Positions 50,114-60,860 of a DNA stretch of 64,000 nt are shown here, piece after piece (the first letter of the stretch is position 1; each line of letters begins with the position of its first letter). The position numbers were made by a program, and so were the translations under genes. The DNA is from Gorsachius magnificus (taxonomy: Eukaryota > Chordata > Aves > Pelecaniformes > Ardeidae), in NCBI GenBank assembly GCA_034008185.1, contig CM067086.1:38772507-38836506 (forward strand), given 5' to 3'. The notes below the pieces were generated by a model. That model did not search any database. It was not told where the DNA came from and worked only from the letters and a program-made list of their open reading frames with translations.

Positions 50114-50439
50114 GAAAATATTTGAGCACATCTCCAATATTTGAGATGTGCTTATGAAATTTGGGAAAGACGGAGTAGAAAAAAAAAGCCACCTTGTTAG
50201 TTTTCTTAAGAAAAAAATACCTGAGCAAAAGTTTTCCATTATAAAGAAAATATACTTTTAAGCAGCAGAACCATTATCTGATCTATTGTAAATGTAGGCA
50301 TCTCTCATACTAGTCCTCTTTAATCTGGCTTGACAGAATGAAAGGAACATATTCTAAATTGCTATAATAGAGCCTTCTGCTTCAGAAATTTAATATGAGA
50401 GTTGTTCATATCAAAGGTAAAATGTGCATATCAAAGTAG
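50114..50439 (+). pseudogene. gypsy RNase H relic
   Basis: KDGVEKKSHLVSF (from about 50166) and IPEQKFSIIKKIYF (to 50261) fit the start of a Gypsy RNase H. Then, in the main frame, HYLIYCKCRHLSY, WLDRMKGTYSKLL (50326-50364) and SLLLQKFNMRVVHIKGK (50371-50421) fit its second half. In-frame stops are at 50311, 50365 and 50368. RNase H is the last pol domain in elements with integrase first; nothing further was recognised after 50439. Confidence 0.7.
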
Positions 50440-53400
50440 TAGATTTTTTTTTTTGGCACTTTTCAAAATAGTAAATGGGATGTTTACATTTAAATTATGC
50501 AAATGTATTTTTTCTTTTCTTTCTGCCTTAACCTTTGGCTTGTGTCAAGAGAAACTTCAGGATAGTTGGGAAAAATCAAAGCACTCTAATCTCTACCTGT
50601 GTCATCTTTAAAATAAATATATAGACCACTTAACAATGTTCAATTTTTTGTACAGGTCTGAAGACTACATGGAGAATAGGAAAGGAAATCCTTTAGAAAC
50701 CTGTAGAGGTGTCTATAAACACTTAATGTAGCACATTGGTATGATAGAAGCATTTCCTAGTGTCTCACGCTAGCCACAGAATCCCCAATAAGCAATAGAA
50801 GAGAGGGAAGACTGTTTGAACTTCAAGGGTCTCTACCAATTCATTATAAATGCACAACATATTTGTATTGAAAAAGAACCAGTTGCCTCAATTATTACCA
50901 TAAATGTTAACGCCAGTCAAACATATCTCAAAGATGTCAGATAGTACTGCCTAGACAGAGGATGCTTTTTTTTTTCTGATTTTTATTCCACCATGCAGTT
51001 ACCTATATGTAAGTTTTATTGCCATATTATGACTACCCACATAGATATTATTATTGTTTCTGTGACTTAATGAGTCCATCACAGTACAAATATGTAAATT
51101 TAGCATATTGACTTTCTACCAAAAAAATGCTCTTTTTTTCTTACATAGCTTAAAATGTGTGGCTTTACATATTGCTAAAACTCAGGGATTTCAGTCAAAG
51201 CATTTTGAAGGCCTAGGTCTGGTGCTTTATGATCCTACTGCTCTGCTGTCTGCCCTGTTTCTCTTCTGAAGGGTTATCTATATGTTGCCTGGACAGTCAG
51301 CCCTGTGTTCCAGAGTACTCACGACCCCAGACTTTGGTCATCTCTGATATCAACTGCTTTCATCAGCATTTGCCTTGAGACACTAGTCTGTAAAATATGG
51401 CTGCTGAAAAAACAGACCTGTTCTCCATTATTCACTTTTGCTAAAGAGGCAGAAATTTGTGCAGAAGATCAGGGTGAACATGGCATGGAAGACACATCTT
51501 AAACTGCAGCCACTGAGTCTGCCACATCTTGCTTCTCAGTTACACTGGGTATGCAACTTGAACACAGGAGGGAAAGAGGAAATACAGTCAAAGCATATTC
51601 ATGTTGTTTGTTGTTTGCACTTTGGGGCTTTTTTCTTTTAATGATGTCACTATTCCTATGGTTTGTAGTATTTGCTTATTTGCTTTGTCTATGTCGAGTG
51701 AATGGAAACTCATCCCCATGTTTTGAGCTTCTTAAGGCAACTGCAAAACCTAAGCACAGCGGGCTTACTGAAGGATGACATTTTAGCCTTAATGCCCAAT
51801 TTTCTGCATCTCAGTGATTTAAAACAAATCCTTTTTATGCAGCTTTTAAAGAAAGTTATTCTGGACTTTACCAACATGAATACTGACTTGAACAGTTGAA
51901 TAAAAATATTCTTATGGACTGGTAAAAATTTGTCTTTGGATGTTCTTTTGATGTTTTCTTTTTGTATGTGTTGGGAACGTGGCATTAAGTAATGAATATA
52001 AATAGCCACACTTGGTGAAGCATACAGAATAATTTAGCAAGCAGTCTGAAAATTTTCATACATTATCATCTTAAAAATATATTGCAGAAAAAGGGAATAA
52101 GCACAAGGATAATGTACATGTAGTTTGTGAATGCATAAAACTTACTGTTAAATGGCAATTGTTGATTTATGAAAAAAAAAATTAAAGGATTTTTAACTCT
52201 TCTAAATTAATTTTTTTTCCTTTTTTTTTTTAATTTAAATGTATAGGTCTCAACTCAAAACAACCACAGGGCTCCAGGTAGGAATATGCCTCTGAAAATG
52301 CTTATAACTATCTTTACTGTGTAAATTAAATGTATTCAAGAAGCTTCATTTGAAGGCAGTCCTGAACGTCTTTTTTTTTCCTTTTTTACAAATAAATAAA
52401 AGCCCATGAAAGGGATGGATAAGTCATTCTTGAGACTGATGCTCTGTTGAGTTATACAGTAAGGAAATAATAGAAAATTACAAGTAATATCATAGGCAAA
52501 GTGTCCACAAATGTTAAAACTAGTGAACCATCAAAAAGCCCTCATCCACGTCTTCCTTTATATTGCAGACGTGATGGTTGCAATTCATTTTGGTTCATGT
52601 TGTACATGTAAAATCTGGTTCTCTACAGCTGAGAACCACTATAAATACCTTTTGTAGTAAATTATTTTTAGGAAAACAATCATTTCACTTTTTTACAAGA
52701 TGCTTCAAGATGTCAAGAATCTTCGTCTTTTTACACATTTTTATTGTTGTCTGAATATATTAGAAATCAGAGAATGAAGAAGTGTTACAAAACTGAGACC
52801 TCAAAATAGGTTGCATATATGAGGTGAAATTCCCCAACTGTTCACAACATTATACATCCAGATCAAATTTAGAGGCAATTACAGAGCAATTTTTGTCCCA
52901 AAAACTCTATTATTATTTATCTTATGCTAGTGCACTAGGTTGTAAATACATTTCTAAAATTTGACCATTATGTTAAAAAGTTTGGCTGGCACAGAAAGAA
53001 AAGATACTATAAATAGTACCAGAATAGATACTCTGGAACACAATGAGCACAGAAAAAGAAAATATGAATCATAATTAGAAAGGAATTTTCAGTACCGTGT
53101 CCAATCACTGAAAGTAAATACTTCCATGGAAATGCAGAGCAGCCCAGGTGGCAATTGTCAAGCTATTATCAAATTATTATCAAGCTTCAGTAGAACTTTT
53201 TGACCTTCCAGGAGACTGGAATACAATCTCACAACACATGACTGAGAGTTATCATCCTTGTAGGAGAAGCAGTTCCAACCCAGTTAGAGTGAGCTATTGA
53301 GTTAACAACAACAAAATAGGAAAACTCTTCTTGGAGTCCACAGACATAGGAAATCAGAGGAGTCAGAACAGTAACAGTGGCCAATAAATATTACCAGAAT

Positions 53401-55180
53401 TGAGCTCAGAGTTTCATGGTCCCAAATAGCCAGACTATCAGGAGACAATGGATGCAACCAGATGCAAAAGCCGTTCTTTGCATTCTGTGGAGCACAAAAT
53501 TCATTTCTCACTCCATTTTCTTTGAACAGTAAAAGCAAAAAATACATATTGTAACTTAAATCAAAATTTTGAAGGAAAAAGTGAGTCAAATTCTCAAATA
53601 GGTACCCCTTGAGTAAAATGTATCGCCATTCTTTTTTTAGACATACTTTATATAATCTGACAAAAATGTTCTTTGATCTTTTGTCCACCCAAACCCATTC
53701 ATTTCCATAGAATTATACATCCTATTAAAATTTGCTTTAAATTCCAAGAATGCATTTTCCGTCTTTGCAACATCAATGTAAATCTGGATTGATTCCCTGT
53801 GAAACCATAGCATAACTCTGGAGTGAACTTACATGTGAGATTTACATCAGACTTAAAGAACTATATCATACAAAAATAATTTTGGCTGTTATCTGCATCT
53901 TTCCACATAGACATTTATCCATTTCATTTGGAATTGCTTATGTTATAAAATCAGTGATTTTGAGTTCTGAGTAGACCTAAACAGGTATCAGCTTTGATCA
54001 GATCTCTTTTCTCTACCAATTTTAATTTTTGAAAATGCCAATTTTGTTATTGTTATCAAAGGAATTATTTTTGTTCATTTGTTTTATTAAATCTTATTTA
54101 CACAGAGAAATATATTATTCCATTGGTGAATTGCTTGGCAAATATACATGTGCATTCATATAAAGTGGCAGCTGTTCTTGATAAATTTACTGATTTGCAG
54201 AATATTCCTTGACTCACCAAATTGTATCTCTTAGCTGAATGCAATATTGCAAAATTCTTTTTTCAGACTTTACCTCCAGGGATGAAGGTTTTCTTTGTAT
54301 GACTTGTTAACTATGATAGATTATAAGAGAGAAAAAATGTAATTTTTTTTCTCTTTCTTTTCTTTCTTTTCCTCATGAGATGTCACTAAAAAAAATAGGC
54401 CCTAGGGACCAGGACCTAAGGCAAACATTTTTCTTAAAGTACCAAAGTGGTACTTTGTGGCAAAGATATTTATTTTAAAAGAGGTTTCAAAAATGCTGTG
54501 AATTGGACAAAGCTGAGACAATAGGTAGGCAAGAATAACACTCGACCTATTGCCTTGGTACAATACAAATTCATTATTAACCACAATATAGATATGCATT
54601 ATAATATTTATATTTTAGCTGATACAAATTTTTGAATCGGTCCTGTTGTATGAACATTAAAGGCTTATCTCCCACTAATGTCAGAGAGACCAATTCTCTC
54701 AACTTGCCACAACTGACAAATTCATTATATGAACACATAACATTCACAAGCTAAAGAATGAAATTAAATGGATGCAAAATTTGAATGAATTGTAGGTATT
54801 GTCTTGCAGAAAGTAATTAATCTCTCAGAATGGCAAACATATGAGTAACAGACATAGGAACATAATTTGATTCCACAGTCTTCCTCTTTCAAGGTGATAG
54901 GATTCTTTAAAATTTTATATGGTTGTCAGTCCTGGGCCAGTGAGTTTACCTAACATAATTCAAAAACTATTGATTCTGGAATGAAACATGTCGGTCATCT
55001 TCTTGTCATGGTAATGGTTATGTAACTTATTTTCAATGTAGGAAAAAGAATGATTAAATGTAATTATTGTTCCGCTGGCAAAAAAATAAAATAAAGTAAT
55101 ATTTTCCATTTTACTTACATTTTCTAAGGACTGAAAAGTCTTACAAGCAAGCCCCTTTTCGTGCTTTGTTCTTCCCCCAG
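50440..55180. other. unique AT-rich sequence, no gene supported
   Basis: Several T/A homopolymer runs and open frames up to 128 codons (53302-53688, minus) without recognisable content. Confidence 0.6.
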
Positions 55181-55252
55181 GCTTGCAAGGAATTTAAATA
55201 ACTGTCATAAATTGCACCAACAAACCGCCGAAGGAATTCAAACTGCAAAAGG
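55181..55252 (+). other. candidate 72-bp exon (plus strand)
   Basis: gtgctttgttcttcccccag precedes and gtaagg follows this 72-bp segment. It is open in one frame, phase 1 in and phase 1 out, encoding LARNLNNCHKLHQQTAEGIQ then TAK. It has three CpGs in an AT-rich setting. It could be a coding cassette exon or a non-coding RNA exon; no partner exon was found on this strand. Confidence 0.3.
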
Positions 55253-55919
55253 GTAAGGATGCTTTACTGTGCTGCTGTGCCCATTACTCCATATACAGCA
55301 CAAGCCCTCATGTTCTCATGGTGTGTGTGTGTGCACGCACACACATCTGTAATGTTCTCAGCTGCACTATAAAGTATCTTCGGTTACTGTAGATGATGGG
55401 TTATGTACAAGATTCTGATTCTTCTTGAAATAAATGTATATTTAAGCAAATTAAGGTTCAGAAGGAGACAACAGACAAGGAGAAATGCAGGGAGTTGATG
55501 AGCCTAGTCATAATAGCAGTAGGCTTGAGATGGTCTCAGACTAAATACAAATTTATGAGGGATTTTTGTCCTCTAATAACATAAAATATTTTCAAAAGAA
55601 CAGATATATTTATTTCAATGAATATAATTAATTATGCAGAATTTAAAATGAATCATCAGATAAATTCTATTAAACTATAAAAGCTATTCTATCAAAGCTA
55701 GCTGAAAAATAGAATTAAATTCTGCACTACAGTTATTACTGAAATATGTGACAAATATTTCAGAATCCTCTGTGTCATTCAAGATTCTACTAGCTTTCCG
55801 ACCTCTAAAGTGCTACGCAGCAGTGTGCGGAAATAACTGAAGCGTTTCATACAGCAGAAACAGTACAGCTGGGCTAATGCTGGCCTCTGCCTCATGGAAG
55901 CCTTCCTGCCAAAATATAA
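55253..55919. other. unique sequence between exon candidate and tandem repeat
   Basis: Apart from the GT/CA tract at 55321, nothing recognised. Confidence 0.6.
55321..55345. repeat. (GT)n/(CA)n near-palindrome
   Basis: Thirteen bases of GT repeat run into gcacgcacacaca. The tract alternates purine and pyrimidine throughout and is nearly self-complementary around TGCA, so it can form Z-DNA or a cruciform. Confidence 0.85.
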
Positions 55920-56560
55920 AATGGAAAAGTCTGAAACATTACCATGACAAGAAGTTCATTGGTACCCTTCTGGCACAAGTTCGCGTCTTGCCAGTGAAAT
56001 ACTCACTAGTCCTACTTTAGTTAAAATACAAAGAATCATCGCAAACCTTCAGTTTAAACTAAACATGCTTAAACTGATCTTGTTGGGCCAGACCAAGGAA
56101 CAGTCAGATGATCCAGTACAATGGAAAAGTTTTGGATAACATACAAGACAAGAAGATACATTGGTACCTCTTCTCAAAAGTTCATTGTCTTGCAAGTGAA
56201 ATCACTCCATACTAGTTTTCCATACATTTATTAGTAAATAACAAAAATCAAGAAACCTAATAGTTTTAAAAACATTCTTAACATGATCTTTTGGGTCCAA
56301 CCATTAAAGTCAGGATCCATAGCAGGAGCTTGCAATCAACCATAAAGACAACTAGATGCATCAATACAGATATTTGTATTCCTTTAATATGTCATTGTCT
56401 TTTTGGAGCACCTGTTTCTCCATAGCTGGATTTCTTTTCCAATAAGGCACTTAATATTAGTAAGAATGGTCTAAACAACATAACAGTTCATATAGAAGGT
56501 ATATAAATATTCTTCATGTAATCTTTAGAGTCCAAATCTCCTATTTAATCATCATGTAGT
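55920..56560 (+). repeat. three-copy diverged tandem repeat, about 200-215 bp units
   Basis: Copy A starts at 55920 and copy B at 56120, both with aatggaaaagt. They share in order acaagaag, cattggtacc, gtcttgc-agtgaaat, actagt, a gaatca/caagaaacct-like stretch and cttaa-atgatctt-tggg. Copy C (about 56336-56560) is more diverged but keeps gatgcatcaatac, tcattgtctt, tattagtaa and a 'cttcatgtaatctttagagtccaa' version of the end. I estimate 60-65 % identity between A and B by eye. Copy B has a stem (caagacaa/ttgtcttg). The family is unknown to me. Confidence 0.65.
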
Positions 56561-59500
56561 TGCTAACCAGTGACTCCTGAAAGTATTTGACTGCTTTACC
56601 ACCTGTAAAACCTTTGCATTACCTTTAAGTACTTCGTGCTGATTGACTCTTTTTAGCACTGATTCTTCCACAGTAGCTGATTTTGTACTTTTTAGTTTAT
56701 GAGTAGCAGCTGCAAATCAGTGCCATGCTAACGAAACATTTGAGACAAGTATAAAAAAATGTGCCAGTGGAATCATTTTGAATGGACACTGGAGGGCACA
56801 GAAGGTTTGCAAAGTTGCCCGAAGATGAAGAACAGGGAGACTTATAAGGAAAAATGCCATAAAATTTAACAAAAAACCTAATGAAACTTGTGATTATGGA
56901 ATTAGTTCACCTATATATACCAGACCAAGTGAAAGAGTTGACCAGATTAAAAAGCGTAAGTGTAAGGGTAAATAAGTTGTGTCTATTAGTAGAATAGAAT
57001 TCTGCCAAAATTAGGAGGAAATAGAATTTCAATAAAATTTATTATTTTTAAATTAATAAATAAGTTTTCATCTTAAATACCTAAATTTTTAAAAGTTCAG
57101 TGAAATAATTTATTTTTCACAGTCTGACTTTTTCTTTCATAATAAGTTTCTAGACAGAAAATCATATTTGAAAGTAAAATCTGAATTTATTTAAATGTTG
57201 AAATATTTTAACATTTGATCTCTTAATTTCATTGTTTTCTAAAATAATAAAAGTCATCAAGTTTCAAAATAAATTTGTTATTTCTACAATAAGATTATAC
57301 AACAAAATTATAGATTCTGCTTATTCAGAATAGATTGGGAAAAGCAGAAAACAGATGGGATTACTGAATTTGTACTTTGTACCCATGGATACTTTTTCAT
57401 AAAGTTGTAACATTGTACCTTTGATAATGATGTTACATTGCTCAGAATGTTAAGATGAGAAGAAATTTTGTGAATATAAATCTAGCAGGCTCATTTTAGA
57501 GCTCTGAAATCATTACCTTTATTGCTGCCTAAAGACATAATGTATCACTTGCAATGGAAGCCAGCAGTGGCATTTCTCTTCCATCACTTCCAGGCTTGGC
57601 TTCAGTTTTTATACTAATGTATGTACTACATGTCTTGGAACTAAAAAAGATTAACGCATAATGGCAAAAAGATGCAACACATGTTACAAAATGGCATACT
57701 TTTAGGGTAGATGTTCAATGTTTAGGTATAAGAAATGCAGTACTTCATATTGCTGTTTTCATCACAGAGCAGTAGGTGGAACCTGGGACATCACATTCTT
57801 ACATTGCTTTATTTACACTGTTTCATATATGGTAATGACCAGTAGAAATTAATTGGATCTTTTAAGTGATGTGAGATCACCCTCCACAGGAAATACTGTA
57901 GAATGCAGAATTCCTTGATATCCTGCAAGTTCCAGTAACACCTCCGTGCACTGCTATACTTTTCCAAATATTGCATAACATTCTTTACCTGTGATACATC
58001 CTGTTCAGTCACTTCATGTTTAACAACCTTGTGAAAGCCAAAACCCCTTTCAAAACAATGAAACATGCTTAGTCTTTCGATTCCCAAACCTCTCAAAAGA
58101 CAGGCTTTTAAAAATAGATAATTGTGACATACCTCACAATTTTTGTAAGGTCACAGTCTTCATCAATTCACTTCTCATATAAGTCTTGTAGAGGATAAAC
58201 TTGTTTGGAAAATCAATTACTTCTCTATTTCCTTTTCTTTTCTTTTTAAAATATATGTCTACATGCTTTGCCTTTAAATTATTTCATTTAAAAGTGCAAT
58301 AACACGTATTTTCTAAATTCACAGCAGGAGTGATCCACAACAGTATGTCTTTTCTCTCATGTAAGGCTAGGTAGAAGGTAATTAAAAAACATTATAAACA
58401 TTTAGCATTCCTAAATAAAAGTCCCGGGAATGAGGAATCCATGTCTGTGTTAACTTCAGAAAGAAATACCTTTAATCTGGGTAATATGGAAGCTTTTTAC
58501 CCTCTCCCAATTCTAGCAGAGGCGTCCCATGGAAAAATATATATATAGATAGATATTTGGCATGGCCTGATGATGACATAATAGTCTTTGGGTTTGGTAA
58601 GATATGAAGGATACGTAAAGGTAGAAATTAAAGTTAAGAACATAAGAGAAAATGCATATGTCCTTGTAGATAAATAGCTGTGATCAGGAATCTGTGAATT
58701 ATAGCAGGGAGGTAAACAAAAATCCTCTACAGGTCTCTATCCTCTACAGAGGAGAGATTAATCCCCAGAAAACCAATTTACAAGGCATAGTTATTGCCAC
58801 TTTGTTTTAGTGATTTGGCAACATCTCCTTTTCTCCTTTCTTTGCCCTTTTACCCATTGCTGTGCATGACTGTTTACCATTCTCTAACCTCACCTTTCTT
58901 TTTCCTTCACACGCATTGCTCCACCAGTCTTCCTGAAAGCAACCAAGAGCACAAAGCACCAGACCCTTTTCAATATTATTTCTTCTTTTTATTCTTTCTG
59001 TCTCACTTGAGAATTCTTCTGAAGTTACTGACCTCTGAAGATTATCCCATACATCTGGAAAACTATGACAAATGCTGGCCCTTTTTCCAGTTCATTGCTA
59101 GAGCTCTCCCTCTGGACGATGGCTTCTAGCAGTAGCCGTGTATATGGCTCTCCCACGATTAAACCACTGCAGCATCTTTTGGAGGTGAGTAACACTCCGG
59201 TATTTCCAACTATTCTGCTCCAGGCAGACTATGATGTTTAGAAGTAGCTATTTGTCAGCCCAGTTCCCGTTCTTAAACAGCACCCATGATCAGCTTTTAG
59301 CAAGGCTTCTGTGACTGCTTGGTAAAGATAGTGGTATCACTGCATACCACCTCCCATCATGATTTCCATGGCTTTTCCCTGTTCTGTACCCTGCAGGGAC
59401 AATGAGCTGGAGACCCTGATTCATACAGAAACAAAGAGCACAAACATCAGAGCAGTGATTCCCAAACCTGATTTGTTCAGATAGGGGTACCATGCAGACA

Positions 59501-59747
59501 CATGCCACATGCAGGAGATGGGAGGCAGAAGCCCGGGGCTTTGCAGAAGGCCATGAGGCAGCACAGGGGGAAGCAGGGCACCAGCATCACCTTCCCCTCT
59601 CACCTGGGGGCTGCACAGGGTCGCTGCTGGTTCCAGGGCTCCCATGCTCCTCAGCAGGCAGAGGAGCAGCTCTCCACAGCCACCAAAGACAAGACAGTAA
59701 GACAGATATATGGCAGGTGTGAGAGGGGCAGCTATTACTGGGGTTTG
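56561..59747. other. unique AT-rich sequence; GC-rich patch at its end
   Basis: It contains (TA)n near 58536 and an unexplained GC-rich patch at about 59490-59690, next to the CR1. A 95-codon minus-strand open frame (57809-58096) ends in a stop overlapping AATAAA. No gene is supported. Confidence 0.55.
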
Positions 59748-60860
59748 AATCATAGAATCACCTCAGTTGGAAAAGACCTTTAAGATCATTGAGTCCAACC
59801 GTTAACCTAGCACTGCCATCCCACCACTAAACCATGTCCCTAAGCACCTCATCTATCCTTCTTTTAAAGACCTCCAGGGATGAGGACTCCACCACCTCCC
59901 TGGGCAGCCCATTCCAGAGCCTGACAACCCTCTCGGTGAAGAAGTTTTTCCTCATGTCTAGCCTAAACCTGCCCTGGCGCAGCTTCAAGCCATTCCCCCT
60001 CGTCCTATCATCTGTTACCAGGGAGAAGAGGCCGACCCCCACCTCGCTACAGCCTCCTGTCAGGTAGTTGTAGAGGGCAATCAGGTCTCCCCTCAGCCTC
60101 CTCTTCTCCAGACTAAACAACCCCAGTTCCCTCAGCCGCTCCTCGTATGACTTGTGTTCCAGACCCCTCACCAGCTTGGTTGCTCTCCTCTGGACCTGTT
60201 CCAGCGAGGCAACACCTTTCTTGTAGTGAGGGGCCCAAAACTGAACACAGTATTCGAGGTGCGGCCTCACCAGCACCGAGTACAGGGGCACGATCACTTC
60301 CTTGCTCCTGCTGGCCACACTATTCCTGATACAGGCCAGGATGCCATTGGCCTTCTTGGCCACCTGGGCACACTGCTGGCTCATATTCAGCTGGCCGTCA
60401 ACCAGTACCCCCAGGTCTTTTTCCACCAGGCAGCTTTCCAGCCACTCTTCCCCAAGCCTGTAGCGCTGCATGGGGTTGTTGTGACCAAAGTGCAGGACCC
60501 GGCACTTGGCCTTATTGAATCTCATACAATTGGCCTCAGTCCACCGATCCAGCCTGTCCAGGTCCCTCTGCAGAGCCCTCCTCCCCTCCAGCAGATCAAC
60601 ACTCCCACCCAGTTTGGTGTCGTCTGCAAATTTACTGAGGGCACACTCAATCCCCTCATCCAGGTCATTGATAAAGATATTAAACAAGAACGGCCCTGAA
60701 ACTGAGCCCTGGGGGACACCGCTTGTGACCGGCCGCCAACTGGATTTAGCTCCATTCACCACGACTCTCTGGGCTCGGCCATCCAGCCAGTTTTTAACCC
60801 AGCAAAGAGTACATCCATCTAGGCCATGAACTGCCAGCTTCTCCAGGAAGTTTGACATGG
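59748..60860 (-). mobile_element. 5'-truncated CR1 LINE with long intact ORF2 end
   Basis: Minus-strand CR1. The 3' terminus is at 59748 (plus strand 'aatcatagaatcacctcagt'); the ORF2 stop TAG is at 59827-59829. Upstream, about 340 codons of CR1 ORF2 are open without any break. They start within the RT ([13 protein letters not shown]), carry the palm motif [20 protein letters not shown] and the active-site FADD, and then the CR1 C-terminal domain to the stop. The 5' limit is near 60860; the open frame runs slightly beyond into flanking sequence. The missing 5' part includes ORF1 and the endonuclease. Lack of stops suggests this is the youngest CR1 here. Confidence 0.95.

Larger units (their letters stand above)
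48205..50439 (+). mobile_element. ancient Ty3/Gypsy retrotransposon relic with integrase-RT-RNase H order
   Basis: A 2.2-kb relic recognised by translation. Integrase blocks lie at 48205-49165, reverse transcriptase thumb/connection at 49804-50110 and RNase H at about 50115-50439, all on the plus strand. Most blocks sit in one reading frame (48205-48600, 48922-49206, 49681-49900, 50272-50439), with scattered stops and a few frameshifts. Integrase before RT is the pol order of Ty1/copia and of the Gmr1-like group of Ty3/Gypsy; the RT and RNase H boxes (GLSGYYRRFVEN; WLDRMKGTYSKLL) are Gypsy-type, so Gmr1-like is the best fit. No LTRs, gag or protease were found. The element is long dead. Confidence 0.75.

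Noticed and set aside
53302..53688. 128-codon minus-strand frame
   Set aside because: No known motif; Phe/Leu/Cys-rich composition typical of chance frames in AT-rich DNA.
59452..59480. cagtgattcccaaacctg resembling a hAT-Charlie terminal repeat
   Set aside because: Only about 14 of 18 bases fit and no second terminal repeat or body was found.
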